Shown: piece after piece, positions 9,355 through 21,300 of the stretch
How the letters are laid out: each line of letters starts with the position of its first letter
How positions within the stretch are numbered: the first letter of the stretch is position 1
Assembly: GCF_963678635.1 (NCBI RefSeq)
Contig: NC_087066.1
Span: 32,617,301-32,681,300, forward strand
Source: Symsagittifera roscoffensis
Taxonomy: Eukaryota; Xenacoelomorpha; Acoela; Convolutidae
Direction: 5' to 3'
Length of the DNA: 64,000 nucleotides
The notes under the pieces: generated by a model
What the model was told of the DNA's origin: nothing
Database searches by the model: none
Seen by the model: the letters and a program-made list of their open reading frames with translations, nothing else
Program-made: the position numbers and the translations under genes

Positions 9355-10215
9355 ATATTTCTTATTATTGTTCCGACCATTGAAAAATGGGGAGGAATTT
9401 TGTATTCGGGTGTGTTTTAATTTTTTCCACGCAAAATCAGGTACCACAAATACAGTGCTGATTTAAATTAACCGGACAAAACGCGTTAAACTTGAAATTT
9501 AAAACGCGTTTTTCTCAAATTGGGTTGAATTTAGGAGAAAACTCATGAAGACAAAACTTGCTTAAAATTTTAGCAGAATTAATATGGTGTAATTTGTTTT
9601 GCAAAATTCGGGTCCGAAATTTTACTCCAAAAATGGGTCATTTTGGCTTTTCTTAGTTAATCAAAAATTACGCCAAAAATACCCAGTCGATCACAGACAT
9701 AATTATTTCAAAGTGAGCCCCTTACGTAGCTCAACAAACTTTAAGAAGGGTATAATCTCCAAAAAATTGTATAAGTTAATTTATTTTTGTTTGATAGACA
9801 AAAAAGGTCACTTTTACTATATAAAATACCAACTTTTTATTTAAAAACAATTTTTAAACAATTTTCAGTTTTTTTTGGAGATTATACCCTTCATAGAGTT
9901 TGTTGGGCTATGTAAGGGGCTCACTTTGATATAATTATGTCTGTAATCGACTGGGTATTTTTGGCGTATTTTTTGATTAACTAAGAAAAACCAAAATGAC
10001 CCATTTTTGGGGTAAAATTTCGGACCCGAATTTCGCAAAACAAATTACACCATATTAATTCTGCTAAAATTTTAAGCAAGCTTTGTCTTCATGAGTTTTC
10101 TCCTAAACTCAACCCAATTTGAGAAAAACGCGTTTTAAATTTCAAGTTTAACGCGTTTTGTCCGGTTAATTTAAATCAGCACTGTAATAATCGGACTGAG
10201 TTGATAAATATATCA
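9355..10215 (-). repeat. Dispersed repeat R, interrupted by a palindromic MITE
   Basis: On the minus strand this matches the high-copy repeat whose core reads 'tttgtggtacctgatttt' then 'gcgtggaaaac', then 'cccgaatacaaa' and 'ttcctccccatt'. The copy is split at TA (9451-9452) by the element 9453-10184 and resumes at 10185. Confidence 0.7.
9453..10184. mobile_element. 732-bp palindromic MITE flanked by a TA duplication
   Basis: Two arms of about 313 bp (9453-9766 and 9872-10184) are inverted and near-identical around a centre of about 105 bp. Ends are CAGTGCTGATTTAA and its complement, flanked on both sides by TA. TA duplication plus a CAGTG start suggests a Tc1/mariner-type non-autonomous element. 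The target is recognisable: joining the flanks rebuilds an uninterrupted copy of repeat R. Confidence 0.85.
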
Positions 10216-10395
10216 TGTTAAAAGCCTTTCAGTAGTGATTCAAACGACCTTGAAAAATTCCTAGTGTAAAAAAATCAGTTTGAAATTTTTAGTTTTTCGT
10301 CTAATTTCAAATAAAGTGATGATAAAATTGGTCATTTAGCTGAAAAAAAAACTTTATTTTTCCAGACAAACTAGTTTTCTCAGCTATATTTAGCA

Positions 10396-10864
10396 CAGGA
10401 TGACCACTTGGTCACTTTTTTACTGACCAGTCACTATTGGTCACTATTTTTTCAATGGTCACTAAAAGTCACTATTTACAACGGTTTTTGATGACAGAAT
10501 CTAAAAGTTTTCTAAAGGCGCCTTGGGCGCCAATATATACTAATATTGAGGGGGGAGCGCGCGCCGAAAAAACGCATTTTTTTCAAGTTTTTTTTAAAGT
10601 GCCCTAAAACTGACTGTTACAGCCTGTTTATTCAAAATTATGCCTGCGGCGCAGAAATTTTCAAAGTGCCTAAAACTGACTTTTACAGCCTGTTAAGTCA
10701 AAATTATGCCTGCGGCGCAGAAATTTTGGACAAAACAGGGACTTTTTAGTGCTTTGGCAGAGCTTGAAAAATTAATTTGGCCGACCGACCTGAAAAAAAG
10801 GTCGACAAAAAAATTCGAAAATTGTCATAGTCACTATTTTTTTCTCAAAAAAGTGGTCACCCTG
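10396..10864. mobile_element. hAT-type MITE with perfect 8-bp target duplication
   Basis: Ends are CAGGATGACCACTT and AAGTGGTCACCCTG (one mismatch between TIRs), flanked by a perfect 8-bp ATTTAGCA duplication at 10388-10395 and 10865-10872. The interior has several TGGTCACT subterminal repeats and a tandem pair. No coding capacity. Confidence 0.88.
10596..10732 (+). repeat. Tandem pair of about 68 bp inside the hAT MITE
   Basis: Two adjacent near-identical units, each running from 'aaagtgcc(c)taaaactgac' to 'tgcctgcggcgcagaaattt'. Confidence 0.8.
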
Positions 10865-10872
10865 ATTTAGCA

Positions 10873-12242
10873 CTTCCTTGGCATGAAAAAAAAATTTTGA
10901 AAAACATTTTAAAATTCTGGTAATATGGCGCAAACCGCGAAAAATATCATAAGTTAAACCGCAAAATTGGTTTAAAGTTGTTGGTTTTCCGTCTTATTTC
11001 GACAGAATAAAGTGAGAATAACTTGTTTAATTGGTCATTTAGGCTATAAAACTTGATTTTTCTGGACGGAAGCTAGTTTTGAAAGCTATATTTGACACTT
11101 ACCTGACAATAAAAATTAAAAAACAAAAAAATATATTGTTTACTAATTTATTAACTTTTTACGCTTGTGTATAGGTTTCTTATGACATCATGTACAAATA
11201 ACCTTAATTTGTTGTTAGTGGCGTTGTAGGATTATCATTTTAGTTCGACTGATCATTGGCGAAAGCTGAAAATTTTTTTACGCTCATTTTCGGTTGCGGC
11301 TTTCGGAAATTACAATACCTATTGCAATTACAAAAACAATTGCCAACAAACATACTTATTTTTGAGCAAATCGCAATTGTTGAATTTCGAAGAAAAAATA
11401 GATGCCATTAAAGCTCTTTGAATTTTTAGAACAATTTATGATTGACAGTTTTTTTGATATCATTCACCCACTTTTATAATAATAGATCAGTTGGTAAATT
11501 TCTTGTCCTCTTGAAAATCTGAAAATTAAATGCCACTTTCGAAACTAGAAGTCGATCACGTTTTTCGTGAACTTTACACTTTCGCTGTTCGATTAACAAA
11601 GGAAATTAACTGAACTGAAAGAAATCATAAGTCAAACATCGAAAGAACCAATTTGAGCCTAAAGAAATGTTTAAAATTCTCCTGAAAAAAAATCATCGCG
11701 ATCTATATTAGAGTTTGAACTGCGTTCATCGACTAATGCAATTATGAGCGATTTATTTTCTCCTAATAAATTCAAAATAAACTTCTAGATTTCCCTCAAT
11801 GTCCATATAAAAATGCAATGCAACAAACTAAATGCAATTATCTGAATAAATTGGAATTAATAAAATTTGGTATAGAAGAACTTGTATTAAACGGAACCAC
11901 ATATGAGCGTCTGATAAAGTCCAAATACGACTGATACGGTATACAGAAGCCCTTATCATATCTCATATTTAAAAACAATTCGAGCTGCAAGGAAAAAGTC
12001 GATAAAAAGTTTGTGGCTGAAGTAAACTGGCTGAAATTTTCGTTTTTTAATGCGAGCTGGTATTGGTTTCAAATGAGTCACAAATTACTGCCTTGAATCA
12101 GCAGCTTGAATAAAGTGACGTTATACATTGATAACATTTGCTAACCGCTTACGCTTGCGATAAGCAAGCGTTGTTAAATCGGAATAAAGAGTTAGTTAAC
12201 AACTAGTTTAACAGAATCACTAATCATTTTACTTTTGGTTTA
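10873..12242. other. Intergenic; contains repeat family D copy (about 11380-11660)
   Basis: 11380-11660 is related to 48820-49060 and 49900-50130. Shared text: 'ctctttgaattt', 'tttcgaaactagaagtcg' and 'gaaatcataa'. No gene recognised in the rest. Confidence 0.5.
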
Positions 12243-12315
12243 TTTAGTTCGCGCATGTGGTGCCAACACACCTGCCTTTATAGACAAGGGTCAATGGTTT
12301 GAATCCGGCCAGGAT
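12243..12315 (+). repeat. tRNA-like sequence (pseudo-tRNA or SINE head)
   Basis: A good B box (GGTTTGAATCC, about 12295-12305) is preceded by a possible anticodon arm CCTT-TATAGAC-AAGG and a weak A-box region. The acceptor stem is not convincing, and an oligo-T run follows (12317-12323). Confidence 0.4.
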
Positions 12316-13615
12316 CTGTTTTTTTAAGAGGAAAAGTGTCTGCTCGTCACAAAATGTTTGTCTGACTTCTGTTTGTCTGCTTAGTTGCCGATGCACGAAA
12401 TTAGCCTAAAATTTAGGCGTTTTTACTTAAATTGAAAATTTTATAAGTGTATTTTGGTTTCACTTTATAAATTCAAGAAGTGTTCTGCAAGTTTTGTGCT
12501 TGACATATGCAACACATGTGCTTGAGGCAAGAATTCTCAAAAGTTCGATTTTAGTCGGGACCTAGTTCTGCAAATTTTCGACCATTTTAAACTTTCGTGT
12601 CTGCTTTTTTGTCGGCTTAATTCCCGAGAAAATGTTTGGTTCGTTTTTAAGACTCCAGGAAATTGAGTCAGAATTTTTGACATAGAGGTAAGCTGTAGCT
12701 TCGCAAACACGCGATAAAGCGGCAAAGATTCAGAAGCTTTAAAAAGCGTAAAAACTCAAATTTTGCATGTTATAATTTGGTATGAAATAATCTAAAGACA
12801 ACAACGCTAACTTCGCGTGTAAAAATTTAGCATGTATTGACCCAAATTGCGTATACGTTATGGATTTCAATAGTCTCGCGAAGCAATTCGAGTTGGAAAA
12901 TTACTGGAATAGGCTTTTAGTTAACTTACTGTTGTATGAAACAAATAGCTTTTTTCGGTTCAATTGATTGATGAATTAAAAAGTATCAACAGGGTAAGCT
13001 TATTACTAATCAAATGTCAAAGCACTTGGGATTATAATGCCAATGTAGCCTACCGATTCAAAAACATCACCAAATGTAGCACTTTTTATTTGCGACTTAG
13101 GTTGGACAAATAAAAAGTTGCGTCGTAATATCACACTACGCTACGTTCGTGTAAACACATTGCAAACTGAAAGTTGGAATGTGTTAATTAAATCGATGAA
13201 CCTAAAAATGATTGCAAGACTTGAAAACTTATTAATTCTCAAATGACTTAATTCAATTTTCCTTATTTAAAGCGTGCGTTCTTCATGGAAACTCGTTTTT
13301 TATAGGCTGAAGTGTATTATTTGGTGGTTTGACGTTTGATTTATTTTCCACTTCGTATAGCAAGTTAGATTTCGCTCTCCAATGAAACCAAAGTAAATGG
13401 TAAATAGATCGAAAACTAGCTTTATTTTTAGTTTCAAAATCGGCTTCAATGTTTCTATTTTCTGGCACAGCTACTTAATTATTCATTAATCCTGTTTTTT
13501 AAGAATGGCTTGTTTTATCGACAAGTTTCAATCAAAAAAATTTATAAGAAATTAACTTTTTGTGAAATTTGAGAATTAATGAGTTTTCAACTTTATACTT
13601 CATTAAACTCAGCTA
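12316..13615. other. Intergenic, nothing recognised
   Basis: No supported exon or RNA. Short unrelated frames only. Confidence 0.35.
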
Positions 13616-13619
13616 TTTT

Positions 13620-13870
13620 TATAAGCCTGCTCGCTCGCCTTATTCGCACGAATTTAGACGAAAAACCAAAAATTTCCAACCGGTTTTTTATGTTTGAATC
13701 ACTACTGTAACGGATGAATATGATTTAGCACTCAACTCTCTCCGATGATTATTTGTGGCAGCTGATTTTGCGTGGAAAACAAGAAAAGCTGAAACACATC
13801 CGAATACAAAGTTCCTCCCCATTTTTCATATGGTCGGAACAATAAAACAGCCCAAAATCAATGAACTCAA
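13620..13870 (+). repeat. Dispersed repeat R copy
   Basis: It carries the full repeat order: 'attagacgaaaa', then 'aaccggttttt', then 'gatgattatttgtgg', 'ctgattttgcgtggaaaac', 'cgaatacaaagttcctcccc' and 'ggtcggaac'. This copy and those near 16.2 and 43.4-43.9 kb define the consensus. Confidence 0.7.
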
Positions 13871-14224
13871 AGAGTCAAAAATATCAAAACTGTATTGCGA
13901 CATTTTTCAAGTTTTGAAAGCAAAGTACCATTTCTGGAGTTTTCGTAATTGTTTTATGATTGACTTCTTTCGGAAAAAGGTTATTCAATGTGGGATTACT
14001 TTATTCTGCTAAAACAGCTAAATAACCAAATCCACTGCTGAATCTACAGTCAATTTCGTTTCTTTGTGCGATTTTTATCAAAGCGGTAAACAAGCAAAAG
14101 ACGCGCCCTAAATAATTGTTTTCACTTCGTTTATTGACGATTAAAACAGGCGAGTTGTCGAATAGAGGCAAATGGATTATTTTGACTGGGATAGTTTTTG
14201 CGTTAAAACTTTTGTCAATTACCA

Positions 14225-14275
14225 CAACGGCGAAGCCGAGCTTCGCATGACGTGCGATACAAAATGCATGACTGT
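14225..14275 (+). repeat. GGCGAAG hairpin repeat copy
   Basis: ACGGCGAAGCCGAGCTTCGC followed by 'atgacgtgcgatac'. GCGAAGC and GCTTCGC can pair. Confidence 0.5.
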
Positions 14276-14439
14276 CATAAAAACAACTTATAAAATAACA
14301 ACATCAATTTTTCGTAAAATTGAACGGGAAACCAACATGCAAAATGAAGATCAATTCATTGTAATAAATTTTATTCTAAAGAACTCAATAAATCAACGTC
14401 AAAAGGTGTGCTTTTTAAATTCTTCAATTACGACCTACA

Positions 14440-14600
14440 GGGCTATAATATGATATGTCACTCGATACCTCTGGTAATTATTTGTGGTACCTGATTTTGC
14501 GTAATTTTTTCGATGAAAAAAGTAACAAAAAAAATAAACACTTAAACCAACCTGAAGACAAAGTTCCTCACCAACTTCAAAGGTCGGATGAAAAAGCCTG
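14440..14600 (+). repeat. Dispersed repeat R copy, degenerate
   Basis: 'gatatgtcactcgat', then 'tatttgtggtacctgatt' and 'aagttcctcacc', then 'aggtcgga'. Confidence 0.6.
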
Positions 14601-14973
14601 GTTTCCGATTATGAGACAATTTCTCTTGCGAGTAATGAAATAACACTTGTTTTACGTTTTCTGCACCATTTTTGTCTCATGCTATAAGGACCATGCAATA
14701 TGCACCATTAGAAGGCGCTGACTGACCATATGCACACCTGCGAGTATGCGCAGCTTGCCAAGTAATAAATAATTCACAGTCATTTCAACAAAAACTTCTA
14801 CGTGGAATTCCGTTTTAAACCTTTATTCCCATATTTTTTAATTCACTCAAAACGCGGTTCGATAAATTATATGTTTGAGAATAAACACCCGTCAAGCAAC
14901 GTAATAGTACATTGGAAAAGTAATCGTAGTTCGTACTTCAAATTATCCAATCTCCATAAACGGAGATTGCAAC

Positions 14974-15366
14974 ATGAACGTGTGGGCTGAAAGCGCAGAT
15001 AGTGCGCGAAATCGTGGCTCGGCTACTGCTGGAAAGAGGCGCAACTTAGGAGCAGTGGTTTTGGACGACAACCCCGAAAGTGGCGAACTCGGCTTCGAGG
15101 AAAACGCGCGCAGCCCATCTGCGACCAGTGTGAAAACACCGAATTTTATAAACGCTAATGAAAAAGAAGACAAACGCACTTGCAATGTTGAAAATATAGC
15201 GAGAGAAAGTAAGTCGGCTCCGAAACAAGCGCCTGTAGAAAGTGATGCGCAAGAATATAATAATGACAGCGATCGTCCTGAGAGTGCTAGAAGCAAGGTT
15301 TCGTTCGCAGCTATTGTTTTTAACGCACAACAAACAGAACTGATGACGAAAGATAAAAAGGAACAG
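14974..15366 (+). CDS. Exon 1 of the two-pass membrane protein gene
   Basis: 131 codons from an ATG in a CAACATG context to donor CAG|gtgagt, phase 0. It encodes the hydrophilic N-tail with the LGFEEN motif. Its sequence is markedly more GC-rich than its surroundings. Confidence 0.78.
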
Positions 15367-18300
15367 GTGAGTCAATCGTGGGGAAAATGACTGAAGTGAT
15401 TTCGAAAGGAATTGATGCAGAAGTTGGCAAGTAAACAAGTTGCAAGTGAATTCTGTATCTAAATGAGCTGAATCTACGCTTTATTTATTTCTTTCCTCGA
15501 TCTCTGGTTGAGCCCAAATAGGAAACTAATTTTGGACAATTATAGCCGGTTACATTGCAAGTAGCCCAGAATGTTGCCACCAGTCTTGAAAAACACTCAA
15601 AAACGTTTTTTTTTTCAAATAGGTTTTTTTTTTCTGCGTGGTGTGATAAAAGAATTTGAACAAAAACTAGAACTTGGGCATATTCGACAGTCATATTCTG
15701 AAGAAAGATGGCTAGAACAAAAACAAATCAAATTTTTATTGCAGAAAATTTTTGAAAAATTTTAGAATCTCAAAACGGCGTTACAAAACTCCAAAAACTA
15801 CCTCAACTTGACCAATATTTCAGCATAAATAAGCAGATTCTAAACGACTTAAGCTAAGCATAAATAAGATCGCTCGCTCTTTACTCGTTCAAAATTAGAC
15901 GAAAAATCAAAACTTTCAAACCGTTTCTGCGTGGTGTGATAAAAACAAAAAAACTACAACTTGGGCATATTCGACAGTCATAGTCTGAAGAAAGATGGCT
16001 AGAACAACAAAAAAAATCAAATTTTTATTGCAGAAATTTTTAAATCCCAAAATGGCGTTAGAAAACTCCAAAAACAAACTTAGCTCGAGCAAAACTTGAG
16101 CATAAATAAGCAGATTCTAAACGACTTAAACTAAGAAAAGATCGCTCGCTCTTTATTCGCTCAAAATTAGACAAAAAATCAAAACTTTCAAACCGGTTTT
16201 TCTCGACACTGGAAAATTTATTGGATGTGGTCGAATTACGACTGAAAGAACTTCAATACGAAATATCAATCAACCCAGTCCGATGATCAATTGATGTACC
16301 TGATTTTGCGTGGAAAAAAAACAAAAACACCCGAATACAAAGTTTCTCCCCTTTTTCAATGGTGAGAATCATCCCGTCCAAATTAAATGAGATGATGTTG
16401 TCACAATACTTGTACCAATCAAAAGCTAGGTACATTTGTTTTATTTGCAGGCGTATGTACCACCGAAAAAGAGTGAGCCAAAGCAGAAGAAAGGGCCGAG
16501 CAAGGGGGCCAAAATGTGCAGAAGGGTCTTCAGGTGGACCCGTTTGTTACTGCAGCTCATAATAGTGTTGGGGGTGGTGACTCTGTGTCTCATAAGTGCA
16601 GTGCTGAGCTTCATGAAGTTCATTGAGTCGAGTGGGCAGCCTGCCTCCATTTACAAACCCAAGAAGATGGATGGACCACATGTAGAGCCTGGTAAGACTG
16701 AAACCATCACTCGACCTCCTAAAGCAAAATACATATCTTCACTAGATAATGGCATACCTGTTATTAAAAGCAACTCAAAAATGGAAAACCAATGAACTGT
16801 GAGAAAAAGTTAAATAAACAAAATTTCAATTGTCTGTATTTGCATCGAGTAAATAAAGAATCTATTTTTTTGAAATTTTAATATTTCTTTAGCCGCTAAG
16901 GTCATTTTTGGGAGAAAGTCAACCTCAATTTTATCATTGCTGCTCATTATATATTAAATTTAATCCGACGCTCACTATGACCGTTTTTGAGAGGAGCTTC
17001 TAAAGGCTCAAACAAAGCTAAAGAGAGCTTACACTACAAGACATGATGATAATTGCCGTAACAAAAGTAAGTAGTCATGTAACTATTGTCAAGATAGTGC
17101 CCTCATTGGGCTAAAAGTAGTAGGAATTAGTAGGAAACAATCATTACACATGCACAGATAATTACAGCGATAGCAATAAATATTATTACTCCGTTTCTGT
17201 GCTAAATATCCATCCAAATGCATTAAAAGAACTTTGTTAGGGATATTTGTACTTGTGAGATTTTAGAGTTCTTTTACTCACAAGTACAAATATCCCTAAC
17301 AGAAATCATTGTTCGAAAATTTAAAAATGCTTGCAGCTGCAGAAATTTCTTTGGGAATTAGAGAGTTCTATTACATTGATAATGCTATGATAGAGTTGGG
17401 AAATTGCAGTCTTCCAGAAATCATCAGAATCACCGCGAAATCATCATCAGATCAGAATATTTTCTCACTACACCTTCGAATCCAAGAAGAGGGTGGAAAA
17501 TCAACGATGCTGATGATTATGATGATGAACAGTTTTATTGTCCGCGACAATGCTTGGCACAGCGCCTTCAAAAGGCACACGAAGAGAATAGTTCCAATGA
17601 AACCATAGAGAAGCCTTAAGCCGGGATTTGTCAATGGTTGAATTTGCCAAAATGAATCGAATTTCTCTATGCTGAAACTTTTGATTTCTTTTTAATGAAT
17701 ATATTTTAAAATCAATATTACACTGGTTACAATAGTTTCTCCTATATCAGGAATGGTGTTCATTGGCGTGGATCTTGATTTGATAACGTGTGAGCTGTTC
17801 AACTTCACGTCTCTGGACCTGGAAAACCTTCCTAAAAACGAGACATGTGACCCCATGTCCATGCAGCTTCTGTCCTCCGATTCCCTCAGTGGGACAACCG
17901 AGGTGAAATTTTATGGTTCTTGGTATATTTGTATTCTAATGCACATTCGAGCAGTGGTTTAATATTTTTGAGAAAAAAATCTAAGAATTGAATCAAATGG
18001 TGTTTGTAACAGAACCAATTATTCGAATTGAACATTCAAATCATAACACAAAAGAAACTTAAGTATCAATGCGCTACAATAGATGGCTCTTACCGGGAGT
18101 CTAAACTCAAACTTTAAACTTTGAGCCTAAACTCCCAGTAAGATCCATGCCGGAGTTTAGGCCACGCGGTATAATTTAACTGTCGCCCTGACAACTTTGA
18201 AGCTCAAGCCCTGACATTTAGTCTCAAAATTGCAAAAAAAAGCTGTCCAGATTGAAAAAACGCAAAATTACCAGAAAAAACATAACTTAAAGTAATTAAT

Positions 18301-21300
18301 ACCAAAATAACTTCTTCTTACATGCTTCTTTTCAGTTTTTCAAGTTCTTCCTTGGCACTCAATTTCTGACTCCTTGCGTTTTGCAGAGTCCCGGAGAACA
18401 TTCGACGCTTTGACACCCGTGTTGCCCAGCGTATATGCTTTCTTGCAAAGAACACATCTGAACTCATGCTCAGTTGTTGATTTAGCAACCCACAATTTAA
18501 ATTTACCATCTTGAAGCCAGTCTTCATTGAACTTACATCTTCCCTTGACTGAACGTTCGCGACTCATATCCTTGAAAAAATTACTGGTTAACGCTTAATA
18601 CACAATTGAATTTAGACTTTGAAGTAAAAACTAAGGTTAGCAACGCTTTCACGCTCCTGGCTCTGACACAACTTTGCTCGCCCTGACAAGTTTTTGTTCG
18701 CCTCAATAAATGTAACTTACCGGAAGTTTTAACTCAACCTTTTTTGTATTATAACTCAAACTTTCAAACTTTTTTGTATTTTCAGTTCATCTGAAGTCTT
18801 TACTGATCATTTTACATAAACTTAAATTATTGCAACCTCTTGATATTCAATGTATTAGTTTTTGAAACAAAAAACGAGACTGCTCGTATCAGGGGAAGCC
18901 TTGAATAATCCGACTGCCTTTTGAGGTCTATGGAGCAGTAATAACATGAAAAAATTAAATGTATTAGAATGAAAAAAATATATATATTTTTTGCTCCATT
19001 AACAAATCAATTATAGCAACTAAGCTTCCTTCGATCAATTTGGAACGATTTCTAAGACGGACTAAGTTTCCACTTACGCGTTAATAGCGTGAAATATATC
19101 GCGCGTTGATTGTCCCAAATCGGCCGAAATGGCAATTTTAAAAATTCCTTCAAAAATGGCATTTAAAAAGTCGAAATTTGTCTGAAGAAAAATGTGCCCA
19201 TCACGAGCACAAATATTCCGTTATTTTGGTTACGAAAATCGGAACAAAAATCAAAGAGTTCAATATCTTTCAAAAGCCCACTTCAAATCATCTTCGCATC
19301 CATATTTATTGACTACAATTTTATGATCTTTTCGCATTTTGAAGACTGGCTGAAATTTCAAGTAACGAAGTATAATAAGACTGCTCGTATATCAAGGCAA
19401 AATCCCGAGTGTTCCGACTGCCCCTTGATTCAGTTTTTTGGAAAAGAAAATATTGAAAACTTTAAATTTTGAACAATATCAAAGTGTAAAATTTTGAGTC
19501 GTACGAAATTTATACACCAATTAGCAAGCCTCAATTCAGCTTAAAACGATTTTGTTCTGCTGGACTTGATTCGCGTTACGCACTCAGCATTGAAGCGCCC
19601 ATAATTTAGTCCAGAACATAGCCAATTTGGCAATTTTCAAACCCCCAGAATTTTTCAAAAACTAACCGGACGTAGAATATATTTTTACATTCGAACTCTG
19701 TAAATTGATATCTTCAATGGGGTATATAAAATTCTTGTCGAAAACTATTGTTCCGATCGGCGAAAGTTGACTGACACCGAGCATAAATATTCCGTTTTCT
19801 TCGAAAGTCAGAACCATAAAAAACGTTTTAAATGTTTTAAAACACTGTTTAAAATTTAAACTCTTGGCATGTTCTCTGAAAACGTGAGAGTATAAAACAA
19901 GTGGGGACCGATCGTTTAGAAGACCAAAATTAAAATTTAAACTCTTGGCATGTTCTCTGAAAACGTGAGAGTATAAAACAAGTGGGGACCGATCGTTTAG
20001 CAGACCAATCTTTTAGCATAAAAAGTGTAAAATGAGTCTTTTAGCAGATCGACGCAATAAACTGATGCATGGTTGATTGACAGACTCAAAAAGACGCTGT
20101 CTTGGGTCACGCTTCCCCAATTGAGACAATTATCGCACAATTTGTCAACATACCATCAACTTCAAAACACAACAGTCTAAACACTCGTGTTGAGTGGAAG
20201 CGGAGCAATCGGACGCTGACCGCCCATACCGCGTTTGAAAATAGCTTTGACTTGCTAATTGTTCTGGGTCTGCTAAAAAACCGGTCTGCTAAAATCCCTA
20301 GCACCAAAACAACTATTGCGCGATGCTAGGATAAGGCGACTTCAGAAGGCAAACACTGACCAGTAATTGAAGCACTGGTCACGCATTGTGCAAAACACTC
20401 GAACGTTCTATAACTCTGTTATTGTTGACATTCAATCAACAACACATCACTGTTTTGCGGGTTCCATAAAAAAATTCCATAAACTTCGATGCTTGTAGCT
20501 TGTATTTTGTGAAAAAGCGGAATAAAAAACAATAATAAAAAACAGCAATTAAAAACAAATGTGAGTGGCACTACTAAAAATCAACAGATTTCAAGGCGAG
20601 CAGTTAAAACCCTTCCCAATTAGATCTTTCAAAACCGCATAATTATTTCATGGTAGAAGCTACTACGCTGAAGAATTGCTTTACGTAGAAAGTCAATTTT
20701 TCGATTTGCTCGGATTTATTAATGACTACCAGACAAATTATTTGCAATGTCTCCTCTCCTTAGACCTCGCTGCCGCCGTTCATGACACAGGAGAAAGAGA
20801 GTGGGAGTAACCTGCACATGCACCTGGTCAGAGGTCCCGCTCAGTGGATGTTCAAACACGCCTCCGCCATACAACTCACAGTACCCATCACTGACACGGG
20901 CACATGGGGCATACTCGTCAACAAATATGACGACGCACAACTTCTGTAAATTTAAATAAGTTCTTACTGCTTCACGCAATAATGAAACTCCATCAATAAC
21001 AAATCATCTATCGCAGTTTTACAAGCAAAGCTTCAAGAATGGCTTCTCTGATATCTGAGATTCGCAAGGAACATCTCCTAATTTGAAAAAAAAAACAAAA
21101 AAAAAACATTGTTACAAGGACTGAAACAATTCTGTTCACATGAGTTTATTGAGGATCTCTTGAAGGACAATGACTCATCCAGAACAGAAATTGCCGCATT
21201 AATATATGCTAGTACTTTTAGTTTTGAAACTGCCCTGACTGGGTCAGCGGACGACAGATGGTTGCTGGCCGCAGATCTCATCCTCGGTAACTCGATGAAC

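Noticed and set aside
9853-9900. Bacterial-style terminator or pre-miRNA in the palindrome centre
   Set aside because: The pairing is explained by the MITE arms.
15046-15438. Minus-strand frames opposite exon 1 of the two-pass protein gene
   Set aside because: Shadow of the plus-strand coding exon, which has a start, donor and consistent phases.
21109-21221. Upstream extension of exon 5 (open frame before 21222)
   Set aside because: It begins after a poly-A run without an in-frame compatible acceptor; phase from exon 4 fits only the AG at 21220-21221. Kept as an alternative in the exon note.
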